This document shows positions 34,072 through 45,590 of a stretch of DNA of 64,000 nucleotides, piece by piece. The DNA lies in contig OZ022261.1 of assembly GCA_963978905.1 (NCBI GenBank), positions 28,889,686 to 28,953,685 on the forward strand, written 5' to 3'. The translations under genes were made by a program, and so were the position numbers. Source of the stretch: Trichostrongylus colubriformis. Taxonomy: Eukaryota > Nematoda > Chromadorea > Rhabditida > Trichostrongylidae. How positions within the stretch are numbered: the stretch's first letter is position 1; every line of letters begins with the position of its first letter. The notes under the pieces were generated by a model. It had not been told where the DNA came from, did not search any database, and saw nothing but the letters and a program-made list of their open reading frames with translations.

Positions 34072-35245
34072 ATGTCCTCCCAATATAAGGGTGTGAGCCT
34101 GAATGCGACTGAACGGAAGCTAACAAGAACGTTGAATGGCCTTATTGGCCTCATGGAGGATGCCGAGGAGAACCAGACTCCCTGGCAATTTCCTACTAAT
34201 TTGAAGATTTGCAGCTTTCTAGTAAAAAATCCATTACCATATAGGAACCTCATGATAAACTAGAAAAGCAAATAGAAGTGATTGGCGACCTATATTACGG
34301 AAATCATGCCTCCCTTTCCTATGCCTCCATCGAAAGCAAACTGAGCAATGGTAAAGAAATGCTTGAAGAGTTCGATGAAAATTGGAAAACAAAAGATGGG
34401 GAAAGGATCATAGAAGAAGCTGACCGGAGCTACGTGTACTAGAGAAATAAATGGTAGAACTTAGGTGCCAGCACACCTGAGTCAACTAGAAAAAAATGGT
34501 AGAACTGAGGTGCCAGGACACATCAGTAAAACAAGAGGTGGGTCAACAGCCCACGTACGCAGACCCATCAGCACATTTTCCGTCTAATGGCAATGCAACT
34601 GACACCAGAAAAGAAACCGTGAAAATCAGACGCCAGAAAACAACTTGGGGCGCTCCCTTGAACGTCGTCTTTTAGATAGTAAATTGAAAATCGTGGAATT
34701 TTATGCATTTGAATTCGAGCTACTTTGAGAATTACTTGAGGAACTGGTTGACAAATAACCCTTGCTCCAACGATGAAAAATTCAGTATTGCTCAAAAGTT
34801 GTAAAGAAAATTTGCCGCCCGAACAATTTCTAATGATACCGCACACTGCCCAATCCTATGAGAGAGCGTTGAACAATTGAAAAAACAATTCATGAATCCA
34901 CACAGGGTCACCAGAGGAATGATTGGTAAGCTGAAGACAATGCGTCCATCCAGTGATGACTCTAGGTCACTACGCAACACACTGAACGACATTCAAGCAA
35001 TTGTAGCGACCTTGTAGCGTCAGGGAGGATTTTTAGATACACTAAATATGATCAGTCTCGTAACTGAAACCCTCCCACACAACGTCCAAGATGAAATCGC
35101 AAGGGCGAAATTTGACTCGGGTAAAGGTTGGAAAATGGAAGAGCTGTTGGATAATCTATCCATCATTACCCAGCGTCGAGAATTCATGGAAGACCGCGGG
35201 GAATTCAAAGGCAGATCAATTATCTACCTTTCACACCCGAGCGAG
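34072..35245 (+). pseudogene. BEL/Pao gag-like (DUF1759) remnant
   Basis: In succession the plus strand gives LTRTLNGLIGLMEDAEENQ, then IGDLYYGNHASLSYASIESK, a damaged middle, and PHTAQSYERALNN / KKQFMNPHRVTRGMIGKLK with TLNDIQAI and TLPHNVQDEIARAKFDS. This is the order of the coiled N-terminus and DUF1759 core of BEL/Pao gag proteins. Several frameshifts and stops (for example around 34440 and 35017) break it. No protease or RT follows: the next element is on the opposite strand. Confidence 0.6.
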
Positions 35246-35960
35246 TAATATGGACCGATAGACGACGATGCGCGGAAGTCCTTCGAGGATGGAGACAGTT
35301 TGACTGCAACCCGCTATTTCGACACACGCACCTACACACGAAGCAACAATGGAGAATACCCTTGTAATTGAGTAGCATTTCCTTAGTCGATTTATATGAC
35401 TCATAGTGTGCATCTTTTTGTGTTATGTCGTTGTGAAGAGCTCAGCTTGAATAGTTTGGAAACATGCAACGACAGAAAGTAATCGATTGAAATTCATATG
35501 GGGAGGATGCTGAAAAACCGCAGATCAACAATGTTGTTATTCGTTTCTGTTCTTTTAGCCTCGGAGTGTTGTGAAACACAGTTCACGATGATTCATCGAT
35601 AAGCATGCTAGCGCCGAGGAAAAATGGGAGGCGGGGCATCCGACCGGGCTAGGGTGAGAAAGGATCTCAGCCGAGCGCGGCGCCTCTCCTTGGTAGTCCG
35701 GCATGACCGCGACCTCAGTGAGTCGCCGGTACTAAACTAAGGTAACAGGCGGTAGCGGGAAGAGGGTGCGAGGCAAGTCATCTTGCCTCTCGCGGACCCC
35801 CACTAGGAGCGAAGTAATTACGGAAAGTAGGGGCTCACACAATGTTGTCGTAGGAGAGCAGTTACTAATGGCATGTACGTAGTTATTACTGCTTTATGGA
35901 ATGTTGTAAGGTAGTAAAATAAACCTATTATACAACGAGGTCCAACAGATGCAAGAACCA
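35246..35960. other. no gene; GC-rich block at 35620-35820
   Basis: The GC-rich block contains CGGCGCCTCTCC and CTTGCCTCTCGCGGACCCCC and could be a 5' UTR of a non-LTR element or a repeat, but no coding sequence supports that. Confidence 0.3.
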
Positions 35961-36381
35961 CTAAAAACCTTTGAGACAGTGATGCAGTCTCAAATCGATG
36001 AAGCATGAATCAAGATGTTCTTGAAGCTGTTTTTGCGAACCATATACATATGAGGCCGTTGGATACTTTGACTTGTGTGTTGGGGTAAGGGAGCCAGCCG
36101 TCGTGTGTAGTTTCGCGTGTGAGCTTGATGCACTGCGACTGTTCATTCTTTAAGCGGAAGCACTCATCCATTTCGGATTGCGTTGATGTTACAATGAAAC
36201 TGTCGTCTATATTCCTACAGTACATCAAAGGTAGGCGCCTGAGCACCGATTCTACCCGTGAAAGTAAGTTGCGATCATGAAGTTCTGCGTCATCTGAGAA
36301 AAGGAAAGAATAGGCTTGAACATGCTGACTTTTGGGCGCATGAGCGCAATTTTTTATTGTCATAAAAGGACAGAGCTGCAA
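35961..36381 (-). pseudogene. Penelope-like element reverse transcriptase fragment
   Basis: The minus strand gives VESVLRRLPLMYCRNIDDSF, IVTSTQSEMDECFRLKNEQS, then WLPYPNTQVKVSNGLICIW, which is the palm-to-thumb part of Penelope RTs (R.IDD....T.sE.......LN......I.LT.E......LPFLN..v). The IDD catalytic pair is present. Just downstream, in another frame, KNILIHASS-like sequence continues the thumb. It is truncated on both sides: no fingers region upstream and no GIY-YIG domain attached. Confidence 0.7.
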
Positions 36382-39300
36382 AAAAGAATCACAGCTGCAA
36401 AAGAGTTTCTGCTTTGGTGCGTATGGACGATCAGTGTGCGCAAGTCTATTACTCTAATCGTGTTGTAGTTGAAGAATATCGAATTGCTTTTCTTAGCAGC
36501 TGTACAGGCTGTTTTATGCTCCCTGTTTTCAGAGATTAATCGGCGATTGAGATTCTTCTTGTACAGGAATAGACATGGCCTGGCATGACTTGAGTATGTG
36601 CTCTTGCCTGCTGCGCCCGTGTTCGCTGCTTCCAGGAACATCTCCTCCTTGACTCATTTTGCAACTATGGTCTTCGGCTTGTTCGATAGACGTTCAGGTG
36701 AAACCGCCTCGCTTAAAATTTGACGCTTTCCACATAGCATGCTCGTAGCTCAGTTCTGGGAATGAAGCTCATGAATCGAGAGAATAAGTTCCTAACGTAG
36801 AGTCACCTGACTCCAGTCATTTCCAAAGTGTATACCTCCAGCTCAACAGCTATCATCACAGTCTTTCACTTACATATTAACTGACCAGGTGGAAGTCGGT
36901 CCATGGGTCTGCTTCCCGCAAATGCTCTTCGGCTTTTATAGGCTGTACAGCTATGATAAACGCTAGCTGGGGTTCAAGTGAGTGTTTGGGTCAGGGAGCC
37001 GCGCTAATTATGCGAACTGCACTTCGCAGGTTCTGTAGTGAATTGACGACGCGATAAGGAGTGCGACCGTTGCTCCTCGCATGACCTGACCCAGTTGTAC
37101 TGTTCTGACGCCCACAATGAGGTTCAAAGGTAAGAAAAAAAGCGATGCTACGCCCTGGTTGTGCGAAAGTTTCAATGCCGTTCCTGCCTCGATCGATCAT
37201 ACGTACCATCAGACTGACACTATTCACTGGGCTCATTGTGCTGAGTCATATGAATCCTTATATGCACTAGTTCGGTACGGTGCATGAGGAGTCGACGCGA
37301 CGTCGCGAAGCTCAGCAAGAGTCGTGCCGTGTGAAATATCACCGCATCCGTAAACATTCGATTAACTGATCCAATTTTTCTGGATATGAATCCGTCTCTG
37401 GTTTTGTCCCCTTTATTTATTTCAATTCCTTTTCTTCTTTGTCATCTTTTTCCTTTTATGTCTCTTGCGTCTCCACAAATGATTGTAGAGACCAAATATG
37501 CATTCAGTTGCCACCCACGACTGGAATAGAACCGAGATGGGTTAGGCACGCGGTCACTAACGCATCAGAGAGCATGAAAAAGCTTACTTTGTTTGCGGTC
37601 CATTGCTGACATCATAACTTTGCTCAGCTAGTTTTGCTCACCCTCTTAGGATCTTCTAAATCCCTAGTTTGTCTAGAGGGCTTTATCCACAACGACTAAG
37701 TCCTGATGGCTTACAGCGTCATCACTTTGGGATTGAGGTGATGATGAGACTTCACACAAGTCCACCATATCGTAAGGTGGATGACCCTGGTGAAGTGTGA
37801 ATGATGAAATTCGTTTTTGATTAACTGAATCCGAATATCATTGCACGTTCTGAACTTTTCCAGATGGAAAAGCTCAAGGTATCTAGGAAAGCGGGTTTTT
37901 TCTATGAACGGCTAGAACCGAGACCGTGAGAGAAGAAACTGTTTTGAAATTTGATACCAGTAAACGCTCAGAAATGTCGTAAATTGAAGCCGGAGGCATA
38001 GTGAGGATAGCATCACACGTGCATTTAGCACTACATAAACGGCAGCATCGATCAACGGCGTAAACATTCAGATTAGCAACTCCGAATTAAACGGATATTA
38101 TTCACTTTGATCATTCACTTACTAACATTTATGACTGCAGTATTTTTCCTTCAAGTGCTGTCAGGCGGAACCGCCTGATAATCATTACCGTTATTCAGTA
38201 GAAGTTGTAGACTTCCATCCATTTTGGCAATATGGAATCCTATCTCCGAGGTGTGACGAGTTTCCCTTGCATTAGCGCCTTTAGGTTTCCTAATGTCAGT
38301 TATCTTGTAAATCAAAACAAAACAGGAGATTACCACTTGAAACTGTTGGGCACGGAAGTTGTCGATATTATGACCACTGAAAACATTGCAATATCCTCTA
38401 CATATTATACACTACAGTAACAAAAAGAAGCAAAAAATGTATTTTTTAGAGGGAAACTGTGGGGATTTTAAGTGATAATTTGTGATACTTCTGGAATATG
38501 GTGAATGCTGATTTCGTCGTAGTCCAAGAAATGTTGTGCGCTTTTGAACTTTCTGTCTCTTTCCGTTGGAAAGTTTGCGGCTTATGACTTGTTGTCTAAT
38601 ATGATTGGTGAAAGAAGACCCACATGTTGAAGTTTGTGTTGAGGTAGACCATGCTGAAGTAGAGTTTGACATTTGTAGTTCTTTCCTACAGCTTGTCCCT
38701 TGATTCCATCGAGCGTTTCACCTAAAAAACTCCGTCCACTCCACGCGCTCGTCCACTGGTGCCCGCGAAGTAAGGTTTTCGAAGCATGATTCTCTTCAGT
38801 TTTTTTTTCATTTTTCGCGCGAAGCTTCCAAATGGTGCTTGGTGAACATGCTCTGCGCACGACGTCTCTAATAATAGTTATAGTACCATAATCGTGGCTT
38901 ACGTTTGTTATTGCTGCTAAACCTGGGGTACGTCAGGAAAATGAAGCCAAAAAACTTCTCAAATCAATCTATTTAATGCCGAAAACCTCTGCTATATCTA
39001 ACATCAAGTACCTTTTTTCGGAGGAGCTTGTCATCTCAGATAAGCTATCGCAGCAGCAAGCATGTCTGTAATAAAAGTAGGTGACGTACATGAAAATTAC
39101 TTCCTCAGAAAAGTCTCAGATCCCTGAAGAAGAAGAGTGAAAACCTTTGGAAATTTCCAGAGAATACAGCCATCCCATTAGGTTAAAACAGGACGAATGA
39201 TTTTACAATCAGTACTCCTTTTACAATCAGCTACTCCTATCATAGCATTCACACTGCTCAAACATATTCCTAGGTCGATTCGAGAGGCTGACTGGTGATA

Positions 39301-41039
39301 GTGACAAGGGACAAGGAAGTGAGCGACAGATGACAGTAGAACCTGATCCGGATGTGAGTTCATCAACAATCCCATTTTTTCATTTTGCATCCCACGAGCT
39401 TTCTTTGAAGAGCTTCACCAGAAGCTTTAATTTCGTTGTCGCTTTGTTAGGGAGAGCCTATTGACGTCGCTACCAATCGTCGTTTCCACTCCTTTTCATA
39501 AAATATGCGTCGTCCCTTGTGCTTTTGTTGCTTCCTTATTTTTTCCCACATGCCACGCGATACACGGTCTGATTACAGTCCCCACAATCGATCGCATATG
39601 TCCTTAACTATCATATGACAGTTATCAAATGGAATTCCAACTTGTTCATCAAGGAGTCTGGAGTGTGGTAAGGTAGTCGTTCTTTTTCCAAGGGTTTTGC
39701 GATAATGTAAGATAGTTGCCTGAAAATGGATTCAATATTTCTCTAGCTTATGTGTTGCAAGAGGTCACTGGGAACCGTAGGCGAAGTTTCAAGCTTATCT
39801 GGCGGGTGGCTTGTGGGCAAAAGAGCGCCAACCTGACATTCGGGATGAAGCGCTCGGATGCAGGAAAGTGACCTTTGTGGAAAGTGAGGGTGAAATGCTG
39901 AAGTCCACTAGTTGTGAACATGAAATGGAATGGAAAACAGTGCTCCTTGGAAGAATCAATGGAGGGAACTTCGCAGCAATGTTGCACTTCTGAAAGTACT
40001 GCTGATTTTCTTTTCTGATTATTGTTCTGTTGCGAAGCCTCATGCCAGTCGAAACGTATGAAAAACAATGTGAGGCTCTAAATTTTTTTTGCAAAGGCTC
40101 AAAAAATCCCACCTAATATAGCGAAAGAAGTGTGAGCCTATTGACAAATTTCGGCGCCTTTTAACATCATCAGAACTGAAACCTTCTTATTTCATTGGGA
40201 AGAGAAACTGGAAGGGGGAATTTCCTGTGGGTTTGCATGAATTACCCTTTTGAAGACGCCCTTCGCGCCCTTTTACAATCAGCTACTCGGCTCTCGTCTC
40301 CAGTTTTTTTACGAGGTCCGGTTTAGGTGGACTCCATAAGAATATACATGAAGTGGCGTAAGTGGTGAAGCACGCTTTACTCCACAATGGACAACATGGC
40401 CAGACCAGTGAATCTGCCGGTGCAGTGCAAGATTTCATGCAATCTAGGTGCACGTGATGACCTTAGCGACGCGGCTTCCGAAATTTGCAATCTTTTCCGG
40501 ACAGCGTCCTTGGTCATCCACCCTTTCTTGTTTGATGGGTGACTGAGTTTATGAGTTGTTCTGAGTAATGACCTAAGAGTCTGAGAAAAGTAGCTATTCT
40601 CATGAATGAGCTACTAATGACCAGTGGAGAGCAAGCATTTATTTTTCTCGAACTGAATACGAGCCCCTCGAACCATCACTCCGGTGGATTCTCTACAGAT
40701 AAATTATGTGCAATTTGCATTGTCAGGCAAATTGAAAGGATGTCTTCTGCACCACTGACAAAGCACCTAAATTAACACGTCCACAGCTGAAACCAGAGAT
40801 CCGAATAGGGCCCAATTTTTTGGGTGCTGGGCAATCATCACTTGTTAGCGCCACATTATCAACGGATCGTACTCATCAGATACTGCATCAGATGCTCCTC
40901 TCTTGTAGGTTGATAATTGGGTTTCAATTCACATCTGTGCCGCTCTCTTGAAAGTACCGATTCAGGAATGGAGATGGGAGCTGATTTATGCACGTATTCA
41001 GTCACTTTCTTTCTTTTTTTTTTCCTTATGACATAATCT
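36382..41039. other. no supportable gene in 4.7 kb
   Basis: Many frames of 60-123 codons on both strands, none recognised. Near 37500-37560 the minus strand carries a B-box-like GGTTCTATTCC, possibly a tRNA-derived repeat. Around 37750-37801 a compound hairpin occurs (TTCACAC/GTGTGAA outside, CCACC/GGTGG inside). The word TTTTACAATCAGCTACTC occurs at 39220 and 40271. Confidence 0.4.
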
Positions 41040-41214
41040 TTAGGATATAATCAATGGCGGAGGTGATGTAATGACAAGTGGCGTGCACTTCCACTTTATT
41101 GTGAGGGGATCGAATCCCGCATCGATACCTGCCCAAACAAGCAAAGTTTTCCATCCCTCCGCGCTTCTTGAATTAGTACCAGGCTCGTCTGGGAGGGTAA
41201 AGCAGTGGCTTGTA

Positions 41215-42110
41215 TTAGGTTGTCCCAAAAGTCTTGTCATATTTTTTTCAATCATCACTTTTTATTTTTTTTTCGTCCAACAAATAACAATTAGGCAACA
41301 ACGTAGTGACCATTGTTATCGGCAACCCTCTGCTACTTTATAGGAAAATCGTTGATTCCCTCCTCCCAGAACTCTGGGTTCTGAGAGTCGAAGAAGTCAG
41401 CGATCGCCTTCGCAAGCAAGTCATAATCAAGGAATTTTCTCTTGGCCAGGAAGGATTCGAGAGGATGGGTAAGGTGTTGGTCAGAAAGAGCAATGTCTGG
41501 AGTGTATGGCGGATGGGGCAGGATATCCCAGCCGAGCTCCTGTAGCTCGGCCTGGGCACTTTTCGCGAAATCGGAGGAAATTGGAGCGGGCGTCGTCATG
41601 TAGGAGGGTGACCGCCGACCTTTTTCGGCGCTTTTCTGGAACAGCGACGGCGAGCTGCTGGAGCTGGTAGGTGCATACGGTAGCGGTGACTGTCTCGCCT
41701 TGTACCAGCACCTCGCGGAAAAGCATTCCTTCCGCGTTCCAGAACCAGCACACTCGCAAGCGTGGTTTGTCTTTCATGTCAATCTCGCAGTTGCTGAAGC
41801 TGATGAACCAGCGGCGCACGGTCCCCTAGCTCACACATCCCTTGCCCAATGCAGCGCTGATGGAGTGGCAAGCTTCCGTCGTTTTGGTGCCGCAAGACCG
41901 TTCATAATAGATGACACCGCGAGTTGGGTGGGTATCGACAACGGGCATTGTAGCTCTCTCCACAGGATCTGGTGGGTCAATATGAATTTTCCTAGAAAGC
42001 TTAGGGAACGTTCTACCATATTCCTGACCCGCCTGGACCTGCCTCGAAGTGAACAAGAGTTACTGATTTTTTTTTTGGAAAAATACGACAAGACTTTTGG
42101 GACAACCTAA
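41215..42110 (-). mobile_element. mariner element, internally deleted (896 bp)
   Basis: Terminal inverted repeats TTAGGTTGTCCCAAAAGTCT (left) and its complement (right) match at 31 of 32 positions and are flanked by TA on both sides (41213-41214, 42111-42112). Full-length mariners are about 1.3 kb, so roughly a third is missing. Transposase remnants run on the minus strand. Confidence 0.9.
41340..42060 (-). pseudogene. mariner transposase remnant (DD34D family)
   Basis: The minus strand gives WFWNAEGMLFREVLVQGETV and TVCTYQLQQLA, then LLHDDARSN (second catalytic Asp region, family HDNARPH). After a frameshift near 41570 comes ELQELGWDILPHPPYTPDIA with SDQHLTHPLESFLAKRKF (third catalytic region, family YSPDLaPSDyhLF), ending EFWEEGINDFP. 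The N-terminal helix-turn-helix and the first catalytic Asp block are missing or scrambled. It is a C-terminal half only, so the copy depends on outside transposase. Confidence 0.8.
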
Positions 42111-42309
42111 TACATCGACTGGCCCCCACAATCATTCCATAGACTAGATGGCATTCCCCCTGCCACCGTGGGTCTGAATGGAAATAGAATGCGAAGCGCA
42201 TCCCACAGAAGTGGTTGATTCACGGCAACAAACTTTATCCTTTATCCTAACTGGGAGCGATCCACTTCTTGTCCAGTGCTGGTTTTGTGCCGTTGCGTCA
42301 GGGTTCCGA

Positions 42310-42500
42310 TCCGCAGCGTGCAGCGTGACGCGTACGAGCTGGGGGTGCCATCTGTAGTTGGGTCAGGTGTGAGCGCACACGGCGGTCTTAGCTCCATGTA
42401 ATCGCTTTGGGCCTTAACTACGTACGGAGCACCTAGCCCATACGCATCGCGTCGCATGCCGCATGCCGTGGTCCGGCGGCCAATCCTTTCAGTCAACTCA
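42310..42500. repeat. GC-rich repeat, family B (diverged copy B4)
   Basis: Contains CATCTGTAGTTGGGTCAGG, CATGTAATCGCTTTGGGCC and a right half with GCATCGCGTCGCATGCCGC, parallel to the other family B copies but more diverged. Confidence 0.45.
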
Positions 42501-43197
42501 AAGGCCCTGACGTAAAAGAACACATTCTCCATGCTATCTTAAAGTAAACCGGAGAACAGATTTTTCTTTTTCTGAAAATTTTTCACCAAGCTATTATACC
42601 GTAACCATATGTACTCGTATGTTCACGATTGAGCGGTGTCTAGCTTTCGTGAGTTACTTAATCTCTTCAGTCAACTTTGAGCGGAAAACGTCGCCCCTGT
42701 AGGATGTTGTATGCCACCATTGCGGGTCTAGACAAATGGTTGATATTTATCGCTGAAAGCATGTTATTTCCAATCATAACGATAATGAGCATCCGGTGAA
42801 GAATGGGATTATCAACAGTAACTTGTTATCCTCAAAGCTTTCAATCGACGCATGGGAGAGCTATTTTCCATTATTATAACGTAATTATGCTTATCGCGAT
42901 GTTCATTGTATAACCTGCTCCACAGTTTTGCTAGCCAGAAAAGTACTGTATTGCCACTTACCATCTTTGCTATGTATCTTGTTGAAATAATTTTGATGGA
43001 GTGTTTTTGTGAATTTCGACGTCATGTTGTATCTTCCCTCCGGCATAAACTTGTGTAGTATATGTACGACCTTCTACGTGACTAAACTACAACTTTAGTT
43101 GTTACAGCATTCATTTAAAATTAATATGAATGCTGCCGACCATAAATTAGGTTAGTGGATGATTGATGAGGCTTTTTGATGCTGCATTTTTTTGCAG

Positions 43198-43271
43198 CGG
43201 AAATTGACGTTTTGACGACTGCCGAATGGAAAGCAATCCCCGATTGCGATGGTGAAAACGCTCCCGAATAA
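43198..43271 (+). CDS. terminal exon of an unidentified gene
   Basis: A strong acceptor (TTTTTTTGCAG) is followed by a short open stretch encoding EIDVLTTAEWKAIPDCDGEN and a stop at 43269-43271. A canonical AATAAA follows only 45 bases later (43316-43321). That combination is what a nematode 3' end looks like. The exon would be entered in phase 1 (two bases CG complete a codon). I could not find the preceding exons in the 6 kb upstream, so the protein is unknown; a long last intron or decayed gene are both possible. Confidence 0.45.
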
Positions 43272-43315
43272 CCACTTAAACATGTTTCTGCTAAATTTCA
43301 TAATTGGTTTTGGTA

Positions 43316-43321
43316 AATAAA
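43316..43321 (+). terminator. polyadenylation signal AATAAA
   Basis: Canonical hexamer 45 bases downstream of the stop codon of the exon at 43198-43271. Confidence 0.5.
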
Positions 43322-43682
43322 ATGTTGAAAAAAAGCGGCATTAACTATGCACCAACCCAACACTTCCGTTGCACTAGGAGTCTTTTCCTGATCGGTTTGG
43401 GTACTTTATGACGTCATGTCACATTCTTCCCAAACGTGTGGAGTAATATTCGCAAACGTAATTACAAGACCATGGCATGACCGACAACATTAATTTAGTT
43501 TGGACAGAAGAGTGAATAAATCATACTGAGAAGAGAAAGAAATCATGCTGCGTTTTCACTGGAAGTGCAGCCTTAGAGTGTATTTGTAATAATTTATATG
43601 GAGTGATATGTATGAGGGGCTGATGCCACGTCATCAATGCGACTTGTGCGGCATTTTCATAATACTAACGAGGGAGGTTTTT

Positions 43683-43926
43683 CAGGTAATGGCGCGCTGA
43701 AGTGACAGGTGGCGCGCATTCCCACTCCATTGTGCGGAGATCAAATCCTACATCAACGCCCATCCAGGCCGGGCAGAAAAAAAACAAAAGAACTGAGTAG
43801 TACGTCGGCTAGCCCCAACATTGTATAGGCCAAATCGTGTTTACCCGACATCGCTATCTGTGGAACTTGAATGCGGAACGCATCTCAGAGAAGGGGTTGA
43901 TTAACGGCAAGAAACTTTATCCTTTA
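43683..43926 (+). repeat. tRNA-derived SINE (copy S2)
   Basis: The head GAAGTGACAGGTGGCGCGCA and B-box region GGAGATCAAATCCTACATCAA parallel S1. The body contains CCATCCAGGCCGGGCAG. The end AATGCGGAACGCATCTCAG, GGTTGATTAACGGCAAG, AACTTTATCCTTTA is nearly identical to S1. Confidence 0.65.
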
Positions 43927-44391
43927 AAATTTTTATTCTGGCGTACACTTTGAAAACGACGAGCGAAAATTTTTTTGGATGGTTCTTGGCGAAATGGATC
44001 TAGAAACTGAGCTCGAACTGGGAGTAGTTTGTGATTAATGATAAAAGATACATCATGTTCCAACCCAATAACTCTATTCATCGTGCTGCGAAGCCCTATG
44101 TTTACGTGGAAAAACAAATGGAATTATTTTGTTGAGACACGGGTAATAACTGATCTCATAACTGCATGCCCCAATAGAGAAATTAGAAATAAAAGAAGAG
44201 TAATTTGGGTTAATTCTTATCTGCGGTTGAATGCACAAGCTTCACGACGATGTCTGTTTTATTTGCGAATCAAGTAGTTTGAGAAAAAGGAGTATGTCCT
44301 GATGTTGCGACTCTTCTTGGCCTGTCACTCAGCCTCTAATGATCGACCCACTTGGCTACCACAGCTTTCTTATTAGCCTCGGGCTTCACTA

Positions 44392-44690
44392 ATGGCGCCA
44401 CCCTCGTCTTGGGCTGTCAAAGTTGATGTTGACAAGCTTCGGATTCCGGATTCTGATCGCAATGATGTATGCCGACTAAATGATTTGTCTACGCAACATT
44501 ACCTCATGCAATGTCCAATATCCTCGACTATTCGTTTTTATGCAATTGTATGTAAGCGGTTATCAGCCAGGCCATATCACTGCCTTGCTGCCACAAGATC
44601 AACACAGATGGAAATATTCATTTGTAGAAAATATGTACGATATTCATAGTTACTGGTTTCGTGCACATGGTGCCTTTTGACACAAAACCG
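44392..44690 (+). CDS. coding-like ORF pair of unknown identity
   Basis: An ATG at 44392 opens MAPPSSWAVKVDVDKLRIPD and reaches a possible donor (GAT|GTATGC at 44466). A second, differently framed stretch at 44550-44680 reads GYQPGHITALLPQDQHRWKY and ends in SYWFRAHGAF and TGA. Both have protein-like composition, but joining them at obvious splice sites does not keep one frame, and I recognise no family. Low confidence; could be remnants of a transposon or of two exons. Confidence 0.2.
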
Positions 44691-45184
44691 CTTACAGCTA
44701 CCCTTTTGCGATTTCTTCGTGGAATTAAAAGGTTATATAAGGGTAGTTCGAAGGCATGGAACTGGTAGAATTTTTACGGACTTTCCATGCTTCTTTCTAA
44801 TTTATGCTTATCAGTTTTGCTAGCATGAAATTCATGATTTCATTTTCATCTTATGAAAAGGTTAACGTACCTGAAATGATTGATTTCCTGAAATTTTCTT
44901 CAAGTTTTTGGTGTTCTGTAAAGGCCATCCGGTTACTTTCGTAAGTTATCCCGCGCTCTAAATTAGGAGCTTGCCAGTACGAATCTCGGTTTCGCACCCC
45001 ACTATTCAGAGATACATTTCCGTTTTTTCGTAATATCCCTTTTTCTCATTTGCTCCTTTTGTTTTTCTACTACTGAGTTTGCCAAGGTCTCGAAGCTGTT
45101 CATTTGTGTCTTTCATCAGAGTACATGGTAACATGATCACTTTGGCTGTGATTCAGACAGCTGGTCTTGGAGTTCGATTCTGCG

Positions 45185-45505
45185 TAACGGGGCGGAGGTA
45201 GTGTAGTGACCAGTAATGCTGTTTCCTTTCACATGCTCCAGGAAAGGTTTTTTTTTTCGTTCAAGATGTGGCAAAAGCAAGCCTTCCTTACCATCATGAT
45301 GAAAGGATTAGTACGATACCAGGCCGGGAGAACAGAAACACTCGTTTCGACTCAAAAACACACCCATTAACCCTCACGTAGACCGAACTGGCAAGACATT
45401 GCATTGTCAAATCTCATTCCGACGACACTAGTTGAATGTGAGTGAAGTTCGTGGAGCATCCCAGAGGCTTGATCAACGCCGAGTGCCGTAAGCATTTATC
45501 CTTAA
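45185..45505 (+). repeat. tRNA-derived SINE (copy S3)
   Basis: Begins AACGGGGCGGAGGTAGTGTAGTG, has the body motif ACGATACCAGGCCGGGAG and the end GGAGCATCCCAGAGGCTTGATCAACG with GCATTTATCCTT. More diverged than S1 and S2, and ends less than 100 bases upstream of the first complexin exon found. Confidence 0.5.
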
Positions 45506-45590
45506 CGCACAAAGCGTCCTGTAATTTTTTACTGCTTGATTTTCATGTGCGGGTCTTCTCAGTCCGACGGTGAAGCAGCGTTTATTCCAG

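Larger units (their letters stand above)
41043..42247 (+). repeat. tRNA-derived SINE (copy S1), split by mariner
   Basis: The head (41051-41130) has an A-box-like GATGTAATGACAAGTGG and a B-box GGGGATCGAATCCCGCATC. The body (CCAGGCTCGTCTGGGAGGG) is cut at a TA by the mariner at 41215-42110. It resumes with CATCGACTGGCCC and ends with GCGAAGCGCATCCCAC, GGTTGATTCACGGCAA and a short ACTTTATCCTTTATCC tail. Sister copies at 43683-43926 and 45185-45505 have the same head, body and tail in the same orientation without the mariner. Confidence 0.65.

Noticed and set aside
38412..38860. Overlapping 86- and 92-codon minus-strand frames
   Set aside because: Hydrophilic and open, but with no recognisable transposon or host motif and in two different frames; not enough support to call.
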